The notes under the pieces were generated by a model that was given only the letters and a program-made list of their open reading frames with translations, was not told the DNA's origin and made no database searches. Of a DNA stretch of 48,893 bases, positions 37,066 through 45,729 are shown piece after piece. How positions within the stretch are numbered: the stretch's first letter is position 1; each line of letters begins with the position of its first letter. Made by a program: the position numbers and the translations under genes. Source of the stretch: an uncultured Nocardioidaceae bacterium (GTDB lineage: Bacteria > Actinomycetota > Actinomycetes > Propionibacteriales > Nocardioidaceae); NCBI GenBank assembly GCA_902805845.1, contig CADCUI010000016.1, positions 1 to 48,893 on the forward strand, written 5' to 3'.

Positions 37066-38073
37066 TCAAGCCTCCGGTGCGGGCTCGTCCGCGTGCGGGG
37101 GGACGTCGTCGGCGACCACGGCGCCACGGTGACCGGGTGGCTTCTCCGACCCGACGGTCGAGTCATGCACGGTCTGGCGCTCCGCCTCCGCGTTGAGAGC
37201 GGCGCCGAGGAGCACGAGGACGACGCTGATCCAGAGCCAGAACATGCTGATCGCCACGCCGGCGAGCGACCCGTAGGTCGACTCGTAGGTGCCGAGGCCC
37301 TGGACGTAGGCGAACAGCGCCAGGGAGGTGAGCAGCCACAGCCCCGTCGCGGCCGCCGATCCCCAGCTGATCCACCGCCACTGCGCCTGCTTCCTGTCCG
37401 GCGCGAACCGGTACACCACCGCGAGCACGGCCGCCATCAGGAGCGCCAGGGTCAGCCATCCGATGCTCGGCGCCACCGCTCGCACCTCGCTCGGGGCATC
37501 CTGCAGCCACCTGGAGAAGAAGCTCGCGGTGGTGATGACCGCGCCGAGCAGGACGGCGCCACCCAGGACGAACCCGAGCGCGAGCAGCAGCCGGCGGAGG
37601 AAGCCGCGGGTCTCGGTCTCGTGATAGGCGATGGTGAGGGCGTCGATGAGGCACATCGCGGCGGTCGTGGCGGTCCAGAGGGCAATGGCCAGTCCGGTGG
37701 CGCCCCGCCGGGTGAGCACCCTGCCCGAGGCGGTGGTGATCGTCGTGAGCTGCTCGGCGACGAGCGGCTCGAGCTCGGGAGGGAGCAGGTCGGTCATCTC
37801 GGAGAGCTGGTCGAGCGCCTGAGCCGGGGTGTTGATCGCGCCGTAGACGGAGAGGGCGGCCACGAGCACCGGCGCGATCGAGAGAACGGCGAAGAAGGCG
37901 ACGCCGGCGGCGAAGAAGGGAATGCGTGCGGTCATGGTGCGCCGCGCGACCCGGCCGAGGACGATGCGCCAGCCGCGGGCCGGGATGTCGCCGGGAGACA
38001 CCGCGTCACTTCCGGGGTGCGGGTCGTCCGGCGGCGCTGCCGTGACCTCAACGGGCCCACCAGCGTCCGCCAT
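37066..38073 (-). CDS. YihY/BrkB family integral membrane protein
   Basis: 335 residues with about six membrane segments. Family hallmarks are [55 protein letters not shown] and the late [38 protein letters not shown]. YihY proteins lack an agreed role; nuclease or transporter annotations are old. The start ATG has CGGAG upstream. The gene ends 40 bases before prfB and could be in its transcript. Confidence 0.93.
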   Translation of the reverse strand: MADAGGPVEVTAAPPDDPHPGSDAVSPGDIPARGWRIVLGRVARRTMTARIPFFAAGVAFFAVLSIAPVLVAALSVYGAINTPAQALDQLSEMTDLLPPELEPLVAEQLTTITTASGRVLTRRGATGLAIALWTATTAAMCLIDALTIAYHETETRGFLRRLLLALGFVLGGAVLLGAVITTASFFSRWLQDAPSEVRAVAPSIGWLTLALLMAAVLAVVYRFAPDRKQAQWRWISWGSAAATGLWLLTSLALFAYVQGLGTYESTYGSLAGVAISMFWLWISVVLVLLGAALNAEAERQTVHDSTVGSEKPPGHRGAVVADDVPPHADEPAPEA

Positions 38074-38180
38074 GCCTGCTCCGCCCGTTCCTCGCCGTCC
38101 CGGGCACCGTACCCAGGCGGTCGGGGTTCAGACGGCGGTCGCCGCCCCCGGAGTGGGCCGGGTGGCTTGGCCGTTCTGGT

Positions 38181-38186
38181 TAGGTT
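38181..38186 (+). promoter_or_regulatory. -10 box of capA-like gene
   Basis: TAGGTT lies 36 bases before the GTG at 38223, leaving a leader of about 30 bases that contains AGGTGGGA as a binding site. Confidence 0.4.
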
Positions 38187-38222
38187 CGGGGGACTTTCGT
38201 CGAGCGCAGGTGGGAACGACCC

Positions 38223-39401
38223 GTGGGGCATCCGAGAGACAGGCGTCGCCGTCTCGACGTACTCGTCGTCGGCCTGCTCCTGGCGCTTCTCGCCGCCGCC
38301 GCGGGATGCGACGACCCGTCGGGTGCGTCGCCTGACCGGCCCGCGTCCGTGGCGCCGTCCGAGGACGGCCTGCCCAGCGACGAGGGGTCGACGGGCAGTG
38401 ACCCGACTGGCGAGGGTCCCAGCCGCGGCGGCAAGGACGCGTCTCGCGACGATCCGCGGGGCAGGGTGACGTTGGCCTTCGGGGGCGACGTGCACTTCGA
38501 GGCTCACGTGGCCGCCCTGCTGCAGCGCCCCCAGCAGGGGCTGGGACGGATCAACGAGGTCCTGTCAGGCGCGGACCTGGCGATGGTCAACCTGGAGACC
38601 GCGATCACCACCCGGGGCACCGCGGAGCCCAAGCTCTACACCTTCCGCACGTCGGCCAGGGCGCTCGACCTGCTCGCCGCCTCTGGTGTCGACGTGGTGA
38701 CGATGGCCAACAACCATGCCGCCGACTACGGCAGCGTCGGGCTCGAGGACACCCTGGAGGTCATCCGCGACCACCCGATGCCGGTCGTGGGGGTCGGTCG
38801 GGACTCCGCGCAGGCCTTCCGTCCGCACCGGGTCTCGATCGGCGGCACCGACCTCGCCGTCCTCGGGGCCGTCACGACGCGCGAGTACACGACGCGGAAC
38901 TGGGCAGCAGGGGACGGTGAACCAGGGGTCGCCAGCGCCACCACGCCCAAGCCTCGGCGGCTGCTCGAAGCGGTCCGCGCGGCCAAGGCCCGTGACCACG
39001 TCGTGGTCGTCTACCTGCACTGGGGCCACGAGCTGGACACGTGCCCCACGCCTCGACAGCGCAGCTATGCACGTCAGCTGTCGCGCGCGGGCGCCGACAT
39101 CATCGTGGGTTCCCATGCCCATGTCCTCCAGGGCTCGGGCTGGCTGGGGGACACCTACGTGAACTACGGGCTGGGCAACTTCGTCTGGTACCACGGCTAC
39201 CGGCCCCAGACCGGGGTCCTCACCCTCACCCTCCGCAACGGTGAGGTGACCGGCGACTCGTTCGCCCCTGCTCTGACCCAAGGCGACGGGACTCCCGGAC
39301 CGCTGGCCGGGTCCGCACAGGCGGCGGCCGTCGAGGCGTGGGAAGGGCTGCGGGGCTGTGCGAATCTCGCTCCCGCACCACCTGGACCCGGGTCCTCCTG
39401 A
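38223..39401 (+). CDS. CapA-family metallophosphoesterase-like lipoprotein
   Basis: 392 residues. The lipoprotein signal ends AAAGC (Cys29). An acidic, Gly/Ser-rich linker reaches about residue 80. The domain then shows LAFGGDVHFE, VNLETAITTRG, MANNHAADYG, YLHWGHE and IIVGSHAHVLQG, as in PgsA/CapA proteins tied to poly-glutamate or capsule synthesis and related to calcineurin-like phosphoesterases. The first metal site is DVHFE rather than DVMLG. No other capsule gene is nearby. Its stop lies one base from the M15 gene stop. Confidence 0.9.
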   Translation: MGHPRDRRRRLDVLVVGLLLALLAAAAGCDDPSGASPDRPASVAPSEDGLPSDEGSTGSDPTGEGPSRGGKDASRDDPRGRVTLAFGGDVHFEAHVAALLQRPQQGLGRINEVLSGADLAMVNLETAITTRGTAEPKLYTFRTSARALDLLAASGVDVVTMANNHAADYGSVGLEDTLEVIRDHPMPVVGVGRDSAQAFRPHRVSIGGTDLAVLGAVTTREYTTRNWAAGDGEPGVASATTPKPRRLLEAVRAAKARDHVVVVYLHWGHELDTCPTPRQRSYARQLSRAGADIIVGSHAHVLQGSGWLGDTYVNYGLGNFVWYHGYRPQTGVLTLTLRNGEVTGDSFAPALTQGDGTPGPLAGSAQAAAVEAWEGLRGCANLAPAPPGPGSS

Positions 39402-39402
39402 C

Positions 39403-40212
39403 TCAGCTGCCGGTCGCGGAGAAGTGCTGGTAGTCCTTCGCGCTCGCCCAGTCGCCTCCCCACTCCCAGCCGATGCTGGAGAACGCCTCGACGACCACGT
39501 CGCCGTCCCGGATCACACCCTGGGGAGGGCTCGCACTCCGGGACCGGTCGATGGCCGCGAACCGGCGGCCGCCCGGGGGGTCGACCGAGCCGCTCTGCAC
39601 GTAGGGGTTCTCCACCGGGTTGAGGTCGATCGCGCGGCCGTAGGCGTGCTCGGACCAGCGGGCGGCTCCGGCGACCTGTCGGCAGTTGTACGCCGAGGTG
39701 TTGTCGGCAGCCATGGACGCGTCGTCGTCCCCGCCGTACTCGTCGACGAGCCGCATCCGTCGGATCGGCCACCGCGCGGCGTACAGCCGCTGGAAGACGC
39801 CGACGATGCCGGTCGCGTGATCCTTGTGGACCACCAGCTCGCCGGTGCGTGCGGTGCCGTCGAAACCGATGTGGCGCAGCCGCAGGTAGCGGAGGTCCTG
39901 GAGGTCGACGGGGCACCCGGCGCGGTGGGACTGCTGCATGCGGGCCCTGAGCTCCGGTCCGATCCGTCGCACGGTCGCGGCGTACGGCGGCTTGCCGGCA
40001 GAAGCCGAGGGGGAAGGGGACGAGCTCGGGGTCTCCGAGGGCGGGCTCTCGGAGGCCGGGGGCGTGGATCCGGCCGCCGACGCCGTCGTCGGCGCCGGCT
40101 CCTCGGCTGTCGACCCCGACGGCGTGGAGCAGCCGGTCACCACCAGGGCGAGGAGGAGGGGAGCGACCACCTGCCCCACGAGTCGCGGGTCAGGGGCGAC
40201 GGGGTTCCTCAT
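39403..40212 (-). CDS. M15-family D,D-peptidase-like lipoprotein
   Basis: 269 residues. The signal ends VVTGC (Cys28), followed by a long Ser/Pro/Thr linker to about residue 72. The M15 zinc site is visible as SEHAYGRAIDLNP (His-x6-Asp) and the late DYQHFS (His). Such enzymes cut D-Ala or related bonds in the cell wall. ATG 40212 overlaps the TetR stop (ATGA), so it is the third gene of the hydrolase-tetR operon. Confidence 0.85.
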   Translation of the reverse strand: MRNPVAPDPRLVGQVVAPLLLALVVTGCSTPSGSTAEEPAPTTASAAGSTPPASESPPSETPSSSPSPSASAGKPPYAATVRRIGPELRARMQQSHRAGCPVDLQDLRYLRLRHIGFDGTARTGELVVHKDHATGIVGVFQRLYAARWPIRRMRLVDEYGGDDDASMAADNTSAYNCRQVAGAARWSEHAYGRAIDLNPVENPYVQSGSVDPPGGRRFAAIDRSRSASPPQGVIRDGDVVVEAFSSIGWEWGGDWASAKDYQHFSATGS

Positions 40213-40790
40213 GAGGAGCCACCGTCGAAGACGTGACCCTCGATCGCGGCGACCAGCCCGTCGACGAGACGGTCGAAGCTCCGCTCCACGTCCCGGGGGA
40301 GTCCGAAGCCGGCTCCTGTCTCCAACACGTGGAACCCGTGCAGCGCCGCCCGGATCGCGCGCGTCGCGTCGACCGCATCGTCGCCGGAGAGCCCAAAGCC
40401 CTCGAGGACGCCGAACACCACCTCGGACGCCGCCGAGGCGGCCTCGAGGTCCTCGGCATCCGCGGCTTCCGGCGCGCGCACCGTCGCGGCGTACCGGCCC
40501 GGGTGCGCGAGCGCCCAGGAGCGATAGGCCCGGCACAGAGCGCGGACCGCATCGGCTCGCGCCCGTCCGACTGTCGCCCGCCCGAGCACCTCCGCGAGCT
40601 CGCGCTTGGCCCGGATCGCGATGCTGCGCTGCAGGCCGTCCATCCCGGTGATGTGCTTGTAGAGCGAGGGCTGTCGTACGCCGAGCCGGTCGGCCAGTCC
40701 GGCGAGGGTGAACCTGCGCAGCCCCACCTCGTCGGCGATCCGCTCCGCCTCGACGACGACACGGTCCTCGGTGAGTCCCGCTCTAGGCAC
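40209..40790 (-). CDS. TetR family transcriptional regulator
   Basis: 193 residues. The N-terminal helix-turn-helix is FTLAGLADRLGVRQPSLYKHITGMDGLQR (about 27-55), with a TetR_C/WHG-like ligand domain after it. GTG 40790 overlaps the hydrolase stop by eight bases. It is presumed to repress its own operon through the palindromes at 41599-41624, since no other regulator is nearby. Confidence 0.92.
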   Translation of the reverse strand: MPRAGLTEDRVVVEAERIADEVGLRRFTLAGLADRLGVRQPSLYKHITGMDGLQRSIAIRAKRELAEVLGRATVGRARADAVRALCRAYRSWALAHPGRYAATVRAPEAADAEDLEAASAASEVVFGVLEGFGLSGDDAVDATRAIRAALHGFHVLETGAGFGLPRDVERSFDRLVDGLVAAIEGHVFDGGSS

Positions 40791-41595
40791 CCGTCACCTG
40801 GCCCAGGAAGCCGAGTACGGCCGGGGCGACGACGTCTGGTCGCTGCGACTGCGGGTAGTGGCCCGCGTCGGGGATCATCGCCACCTGTGCCCCGATGCGG
40901 CCGGAGATCCACTCGGCCTCGGCTGCGGGGTCGGGGAAGTCCGGGTCGCGCTCCCCCATCACGACCAGTGACGGGGCACGCACGGCGTCGAGCCGTGCCT
41001 CCACCACGCCGTGGTCGAGCTGGGCGATCAGCCGCGCGAACGCCGCCGTGTGACCGGGCTTCCGGATGGATGCGGCGACCGCGTCGAGGTACTCATCCTG
41101 GTCGACCGCGGGCTGACCGGCGTAGAGCTTGGGCAGGTAGGACTTCCACACGACGCCGGCCCACGGCCTGGCCATGGCGACACGCACCAACAGCCGCTGC
41201 ATGGTGCTGGTCGTGTCCCGGACGAAGGGCCCGATGAGGACCAGGCCGCTGACCAGGTCGGGACGCTCGGCGGCCGCGTACGCCGCGGCGCCTGCGCCCA
41301 TGGAGTTGCCGACGATGACGGCTGGACCGCCGAGGGCCTCGACCAGCGCGAGGATGTCGGCGGCGGTCTCCGCGTCGCCGTAGGAGGAGAACGTGGTGTC
41401 GCTCTCGCCGTGGCCGCGCAGGTCGGTGACGGCCACTCGGTAGCCGGCATCGCGCAGGGCAGGGGCAAGGAAGCGGTACGTCGCTCGCAGGTCGCCCATG
41501 CCGGGGACCAGGATGACGCACGGGCCCTGGCCCGCGACGTCGTAGGCGATGCGGCCCTCGGGACGGGCCAGGAACTCAGTCGTCTGTACGGTCAT
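40783..41595 (-). CDS. Alpha/beta hydrolase
   Basis: 270 residues. The oxyanion region VPGMGDLRA, the nucleophile elbow GNSMGAG (Ser of G-x-S-x-G), a late acid in MGERDPDFPDP and His in DAGHYPQS give a complete hydrolase triad. Substrate unknown. ATG 41595 is chosen because it starts the conserved part and sits seven bases after a -10 box; the message should be leaderless. First gene of the operon with tetR and the M15 peptidase. Confidence 0.9.
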   Translation of the reverse strand: MTVQTTEFLARPEGRIAYDVAGQGPCVILVPGMGDLRATYRFLAPALRDAGYRVAVTDLRGHGESDTTFSSYGDAETAADILALVEALGGPAVIVGNSMGAGAAAYAAAERPDLVSGLVLIGPFVRDTTSTMQRLLVRVAMARPWAGVVWKSYLPKLYAGQPAVDQDEYLDAVAASIRKPGHTAAFARLIAQLDHGVVEARLDAVRAPSLVVMGERDPDFPDPAAEAEWISGRIGAQVAMIPDAGHYPQSQRPDVVAPAVLGFLGQVTGA

Positions 41596-41598
41596 GGT

Positions 41599-41624
41599 GG
41601 CTAATTTATTTAGCCTGCTGGCTA
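41599..41624. promoter_or_regulatory. Overlapping TetR-type operator palindromes
   Basis: GGCTAA-TTTAT-TTAGCC (41599-41615) and TAGCC-TGCT-GGCTA (41611-41624) share their middle half-site, giving three GGCTA-type half-sites in a row. They cover the -10 box and most of the -35/-10 spacer, so a bound repressor would block polymerase. Confidence 0.7.
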
Positions 41625-41631
41625 GTGTCAA
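41603..41631 (-). promoter_or_regulatory. Consensus sigma-A promoter of the hydrolase-tetR operon
   Basis: On the minus strand TTGACA (41631-41626), a 17-base spacer and TAAATT (41608-41603) form a near-ideal promoter, seven bases before the ATG at 41595. Confidence 0.8.
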
Positions 41632-41632
41632 T

Positions 41633-42215
41633 AGCGCACGTGGACTGTCAGGACCAGGTGCGTGACTTGCCTCGATGGTGGCCACGGCCAGCGGCGCATG
41701 GCCAACGGGTGTCAACACCCAGCTCCCGGACCTCGCGCGTAGTCCGGCGGAAGGACTATGGCGCCGGGCGACGGGGACTCCCGGACAATCACCGCGATGG
41801 CGGAGGGCCTTCCAGAGCGAAGGCCTGCTACAGGTGGAGTCGCCCCCGCTGCTGACACAGGCCTCAGGTGGCTCCTAGGGCGTCCTAGGGGGTATCGAGT
41901 CGCCTTGCACCGCTTGTAGTGCCTTGGAGTGTGGCCGGGTCCTTCTAGCCGAACGCACGACCGGCAGTCACACCGCGAAGGAACGCCGACTGGCTGTTCG
42001 GACGGTTGCGTGGCCACACGCCCGCGCTTCCATGCGACGCAGCGCCCTGCGGGCCGATTGGGACCAAGCCGGCGGACACCTTGCGCCGAACGAAATTCGG
42101 GGACGGGGCCGGCAGCGCTCCTTGGATCTCACTCCTGGGGGGTGCGGGCATAAGGCCCACCGCTGCATTCAGCGCATCAGCGCCGAACCGCCCGGCACTG
42201 CTGAAGGAGCCGAGA
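41633..42215. other. Gene-poor stretch
   Basis: No supported gene on either strand. The only structure noted is a 10-base-period direct repeat of TCCTAGGG (41873-41880 and 41883-41890). The open frames here look like chance frames in GC-rich DNA, with unconvincing composition and no binding sites. Confidence 0.5.
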
Positions 42216-42392
42216 ATGACGACTCGATCGTGTTCACGTGGCGCACGTTTGTGCGCGCGCCGCGCATGCAGGTTCCTGACCGCGGGTCTGCTTTTCGTGG
42301 CACTAAGTGGCTGCGGGGACCCCGACGATGGAGATGGTGGTGGAGGGGGTGGCGGTTACGTCACGGGCGCTCAAGTAGTCGCCACCCGTTGA
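42216..42392 (+). CDS. Small lipoprotein, 58 residues
   Basis: ATG 42216 has AAGGAG seven bases upstream. The precursor has a basic, Cys-rich n-region, a hydrophobic core (about 20-30) and the lipobox ALSGC, so Cys33 would be lipidated. The mature peptide of 26 residues begins CGDPDDGDG, continues with a seven-glycine run and ends YVTGAQVVATR. No family is recognised. It stands alone in a gene-poor stretch. Confidence 0.6.
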   Translation: MTTRSCSRGARLCARRACRFLTAGLLFVALSGCGDPDDGDGGGGGGGYVTGAQVVATR

Positions 42393-42414
42393 TCGAGCAT
42401 TCACGGCGCTTGCA

Positions 42415-42597
42415 TCAGACGCTGGGCCGCGCATGGGGGCTTAGAAGCGTCGAGGTCGCGCAGTGACGTGCTGCACCCGGAGCCGCGAGATCCGTCCTCG
42501 GGATGCGTGCGACGTGGGTCTTGACCGTCGTCGGACTGATCACCAAAGGACCCGCGATCTCGGCTCTCCGCTGGAGACATGCTCCAAGCGCTTCCCG
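42415..42597 (-). pseudogene. Remnant of a LuxR/NarL-type regulator (HTH end)
   Basis: Minus-strand residues REALGACLQRRAEIAGPLV and ISPTTVKTHVARI (helix-turn-helix at about 42502-42558) match the DNA-binding end of a NarL-family response regulator, where NAEIA-x-x-LVISPTTVKTHVARIL is typical. The sequence then leaves the family (PRTDLAAPG) and no receiver domain is readable upstream. A decayed gene fragment is inferred. The flanking 42598-42969 shows no gene. Confidence 0.6.
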
Positions 42598-42969
42598 CCT
42601 GGGCGCCCTCGTCGTCTTGATCGCGTGCGCCGCCGCTGTCGTCATCCCTGGCACCCGTCGCGTCGTTCGCGCGGACATCGGCTGAGAGAACGGCATGTAC
42701 GCGTTGGTGAGCACCGGGCTGCTCCGACTCCGCACCACCCGCTGGCCGAACGCGCTGGAGCTCCCCCTCAGGGGACCGCGTGCAGGCGGTGATCTTCACC
42801 AAGAAGTCGGGGCCTCATCCATCCCGGCCACACCCGAGACAACCAAGTCGTGCGACGCGATAGGCGAACCCTTGCCGGCGGGTCTCAGCAGTTCACGAAC
42901 CCGGGCCCGGTGCCCCACCGGCAGGAGTCGACTCGCGCTCCAGCGCTGGGGGGCCCGGGGGCGTGCGGG

Positions 42970-43647
42970 TCAGCGGACGATCTTGAGCTGGAACGACGCC
43001 GTGCCCAGCGTCCCGGCGAGCCGCACCCACAGCGGCAGCCACATCTCGACGCCCCGGGCGGTGGTGATGTCGCCGAGGTCGATGACGTCCCGGTGCCCCA
43101 GCTGGGTCAGCAGCTCCCGGACGATCTCCTTCGCCTCGGCGTCGTCGCCGCTGAGAAAGGCACTGTGGTCCCCACCGCCGACCGAGGTGGGATCGGCCAT
43201 CACCGAGGCGTTCATCGTGTTCAGCGACTTCACCACGCGCGCCTGGGGGTACGCCCTCTGCAGCTCCTCACCGAGACTGTCGTCATTGCACACCGACAAC
43301 AGCGGCGGGAACCCGCCCGAGAACTCGAGCGGGTTCGAGACGTCCAGCACGACCGTCCCGTCGAGGTCGGCCACCGCCTCCTCCAGCGCCTCGAGAGCCC
43401 CTTCCCCCGACGTGGCATTGACCACGAGCTCGGCATCCCGCGCCGCCTCGCCGTACGCCGCGACCCCGATGTCGGGATGCGCCTGCGCCCAGGCCCCGAA
43501 GCCGGGCATGCCTCGCTGGTCGGGCTCGGTCCGGGCCAGGCTCGACGCCGGGTCGCGGGTGCCCACCGTGACCTCGTGTCCCAGCTCGGCAAGCCGTGCC
43601 GCGAGTGTCTGCCCCACCATGCCTGTTCCGAACACCGCGATTCTCAT
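42970..43647 (-). CDS. NAD(P)-binding oxidoreductase, F420-reductase (NpdG)-like
   Basis: 225 residues. The N-terminal Rossmann motif is MRIAVFGTGMVGQTLAARLAELGHEVTVGTR. Further on are ELVVNATSGEGALEAL, LDVSNPL and VVKSLNTMNASVM. This is the pattern of the F420:NADP oxidoreductase/6-phosphogluconate-like family; the true cofactor is not certain. ATG 43647 has CAGACT seven bases upstream, a possible leaderless start. Confidence 0.85.
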   Translation of the reverse strand: MRIAVFGTGMVGQTLAARLAELGHEVTVGTRDPASSLARTEPDQRGMPGFGAWAQAHPDIGVAAYGEAARDAELVVNATSGEGALEALEEAVADLDGTVVLDVSNPLEFSGGFPPLLSVCNDDSLGEELQRAYPQARVVKSLNTMNASVMADPTSVGGGDHSAFLSGDDAEAKEIVRELLTQLGHRDVIDLGDITTARGVEMWLPLWVRLAGTLGTASFQLKIVR

Positions 43648-43781
43648 GCGATCAAGTCTGCTGGCCTGACGCCCGGACCGACAGGGGCGTCGGCGCGGAG
43701 CTTTCAGTGAGGACGACGGCCGCAACGAGGGTGCGGCACCTCGTCTTGCACAGGGTTGACGTCCGGCAGGACGATCGCGGC

Positions 43782-44177
43782 ATGCAGCCTGACTTCTCCG
43801 TCGCGGTGGGTGCCGGCACGCTTCGTGGCTCCGTGCGTGCCGATGCAGCCTTTCCCCATCGGTGGACCGACGAAGGCGTGGCGGCCGAGGTGCAGTTCAC
43901 CGGCGCCCACCTGCTGCACGTGTCGGTCGCTGCGTGTGTGCTCAACGACCTGTACCGGGAGGCTGCCCGGCTGGGTGTGCACCTCGACGGAGTACGTGTC
44001 ACCGCCGACGGCGGCTTCGACACCGACACCTGGCGGTCCACCGGCATCGCCTACGACGTGACGATCGAGTCGAATGCCGATGAGGAGGCAGTGTGGGACC
44101 TCGTCCGCGTCGTCGACCAGGTTGCCGAGATCCCTCGGGCTCTGCGGGCCGGCGCGACGGTACGACACGCGGGCTAG
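43782..44177 (+). CDS. OsmC-like protein
   Basis: 131 residues. The fold pattern AFPHRWTDEG, GAHLLHVSVAACVLNDLYREAARLG and the late DQVAEIPRALRAGATV match the OsmC/Ohr superfamily. The helix carries the expected Cys (AACVLND), but the first catalytic cysteine is not evident, so peroxidase activity is doubtful. It is divergent from the dehydrogenase gene. Confidence 0.8.
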   Translation: MQPDFSVAVGAGTLRGSVRADAAFPHRWTDEGVAAEVQFTGAHLLHVSVAACVLNDLYREAARLGVHLDGVRVTADGGFDTDTWRSTGIAYDVTIESNADEEAVWDLVRVVDQVAEIPRALRAGATVRHAG

Positions 44178-44225
44178 CCGGCCGTGAGCCGCGATGACCG
44201 TGACGAGCGCGTGTCGTCGGCCAGC

Positions 44226-44657
44226 TCAGTCGATAACCTGCACGAACGCCGCGGCGTCCGAGGTGACCGTCGTCCGGGTGCCCCAGCCGGGCGGGGCCAG
44301 CGGCAGGTCGAGGGGCGCTGTCACGGTCACCGACACGGAGTCCGGCGTGGTGCGCACCTGGTAGCGAAGCCCGGGGTACCTGCCGTGCGCGCCGGTCCCC
44401 CGCAGATAGTCCGCGACCAGCTGCTGCGCCAGAGCCGGGTCGACCGCCGCGCGCTCGCCGAGTCCCCGCACGTAGACGCTTTCGCTCTCGATGCCGTCCA
44501 CCGCGGCGAGCGCCGCTCCGTCGGCCATGGCGTCGAGCCGTTGGCGGCGCAGGTACGCCGCGGACGCGTCGACGACCACGACGACCAGGAGGATCGCCAC
44601 GAGGGCGAAGCCCACCACCAGGACGGTCACCTGTCCGTCCTCGCTCCGACGGCTCAC
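44226..44657 (-). CDS. TadG-like (Tad pilus-associated) membrane protein
   Basis: 143 residues. MSRRSEDGQVTVLVVGFALVAILLVVVVVDASAAYLRRQRLDAMADGAALAAVDG is the N-terminal pattern of TadG/TadE-like pseudopilins and Rv-type secreted proteins: one membrane helix then a helical AAxxDGAALAA segment. The rest is extracellular. Its GTG overlaps the TadE-like stop (GTGA). It is the last gene of the Tad operon here. Confidence 0.85.
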   Translation of the reverse strand: MSRRSEDGQVTVLVVGFALVAILLVVVVVDASAAYLRRQRLDAMADGAALAAVDGIESESVYVRGLGERAAVDPALAQQLVADYLRGTGAHGRYPGLRYQVRTTPDSVSVTVTAPLDLPLAPPGWGTRTTVTSDAAAFVQVID

Positions 44658-45100
44658 CGGTCCTCCCGGTAGGTGCCGTAGCCGACGGTGTGGCTGGCCT
44701 CCACCCGGAAGCTCGGCGCGCCACCTCCGAGTGCGCTCGGCACCAGCGGGAGCCGCACCTGGTGGGCCAGCTCCACGGTGATGAAGCTCCCCGGTGCCAG
44801 GCAGTTACCCGGCAGTGGTCGGCAGCGGACGGCCATCGCGACCTCGTTCGCGTCGACGCGCTGGTCCCGGAGAGCAACGGCGGCCGCCGCCCTGGCCCTG
44901 CCGGGCGCGGAGGCCTCGTCCGGTGCCAGCGAGTACGCGCGGGCGGCGGCACGGGCGGCGCCGCTCACGCCGTACGACGCCCGTTGGAGGTCGAACACCG
45001 CCAGCAGCACGTAGACCAGCGGCACCAGGAGGAGCAGCGACAGCCAGACCGCCTCCACGAGCGCGGTGCCGGCCTCGTCCTTGTCGTGGATCCCGGGCAT
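44654..45100 (-). CDS. TadE-like pseudopilin (second copy)
   Basis: 148 residues. DEAGTALVEAVWLSLLLLVPLVYVLLAVFDLQRASYGVSGAARAAARAYS shows the TadE motif with the conserved Glu (ALVEA) in the membrane helix. The mature part has a Cys pair (RCRPLPGNC). ATG overlaps the stop of the previous TadE-like gene by one base (TGATG). Confidence 0.85.
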   Translation of the reverse strand: MPGIHDKDEAGTALVEAVWLSLLLLVPLVYVLLAVFDLQRASYGVSGAARAAARAYSLAPDEASAPGRARAAAAVALRDQRVDANEVAMAVRCRPLPGNCLAPGSFITVELAHQVRLPLVPSALGGGAPSFRVEASHTVGYGTYREDR

Positions 45101-45495
45101 CACGGCGGCACCTCCTCGACGGCGTGCCCGGACACCCGCAAGGACACCGCCGGACCCCACAGCCCCAGCGGCGGCACCTCGGCGGACACGACCACCTCAA
45201 CGCCGGGGACTCCCTCGAGCGCGACCTCCCGCGCTGTCACCTGGCGCGCGAATCGGGAGGCGAGCGCGTCGTCGATCTGGCCGCGTGTGCGGGCCACACC
45301 GTCGGCGGGCGAGCGGTCGACCGTCGCGGCGTAGCGAGCGCCCTCCGACGCTGCCGCCACCAGAGTGTTGCGCACGTGCAGCACCAAGCCCAGCTGCAGT
45401 ATGCCCAGGAGAAGCGGCACGAGCACGACCAGCACCAGGACGAAGTCGACGACCGCGGCCCCGTTCTGAGTCCGGCTCCCGAGCCGCGCCGGCAC
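45100..45495 (-). CDS. TadE-like pseudopilin (first copy)
   Basis: 131 residues. NGAAVVDFVLVLVVLVPLLLGILQLGLVLHVRNTLVAAASEGARYAA is a TadE-type helix, with Asp (VVDF) where Glu is usual. It is thought to be processed and to assist Flp pilus assembly. GTG 45495 follows the pilin-like gene by one base. Confidence 0.85.
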   Translation of the reverse strand: MPARLGSRTQNGAAVVDFVLVLVVLVPLLLGILQLGLVLHVRNTLVAAASEGARYAATVDRSPADGVARTRGQIDDALASRFARQVTAREVALEGVPGVEVVVSAEVPPLGLWGPAVSLRVSGHAVEEVPP

Positions 45496-45496
45496 G

Positions 45497-45706
45497 TCAG
45501 CCGACCGAGCTCAAGGCGCTCCGCAGCATCCGCTCCAGCGCCGGGCCGGCCACCGCCCAGAGCGCAGCTACCAGACCCGCCGTCATCACGGTGATCATGA
45601 CCCACCCTGGGACATCTCCGCGCTCACTGGTGCGGTCGCGGTCTCCTCGGAGCAGCGCCAGACACACGACTATCCCGTTCAGCAGCTGGTGAAGCTTGGT
45701 CATCAT
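45497..45706 (-). CDS. Small pilin-like Tad locus peptide
   Basis: 69 residues. A cytoplasmic basic part (LLRGDRDRTSERGD) precedes one helix VPGWVMITVMTAGLVAALWAVAG. It holds the position of the Flp pilin, but the Glu five residues after the cleavage Gly that pilins need is not present. It may be a non-classical pilin or a stabilising peptide. Confidence 0.75.
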   Translation of the reverse strand: MMTKLHQLLNGIVVCLALLRGDRDRTSERGDVPGWVMITVMTAGLVAALWAVAGPALERMLRSALSSVG

Positions 45707-45729
45707 CTGTTCTCCTCGGCGGCTGGGTG

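Noticed and set aside
41820-41900. Repeated AGGCCT and CCTAGG sites as an attachment site or element end
   Set aside because: Too short, no flanking duplication, and no integrase or transposase gene nearby.
41712-42017. A 101-codon minus-strand frame in the gene desert
   Set aside because: No motif, irregular composition and no start signal; treated as a chance frame.
42503-42685. A 60-codon plus-strand frame with hydrophobic residues
   Set aside because: Its hydrophobic stretch is the antisense of the LuxR helix-turn-helix relic, and it has no ribosome binding site.
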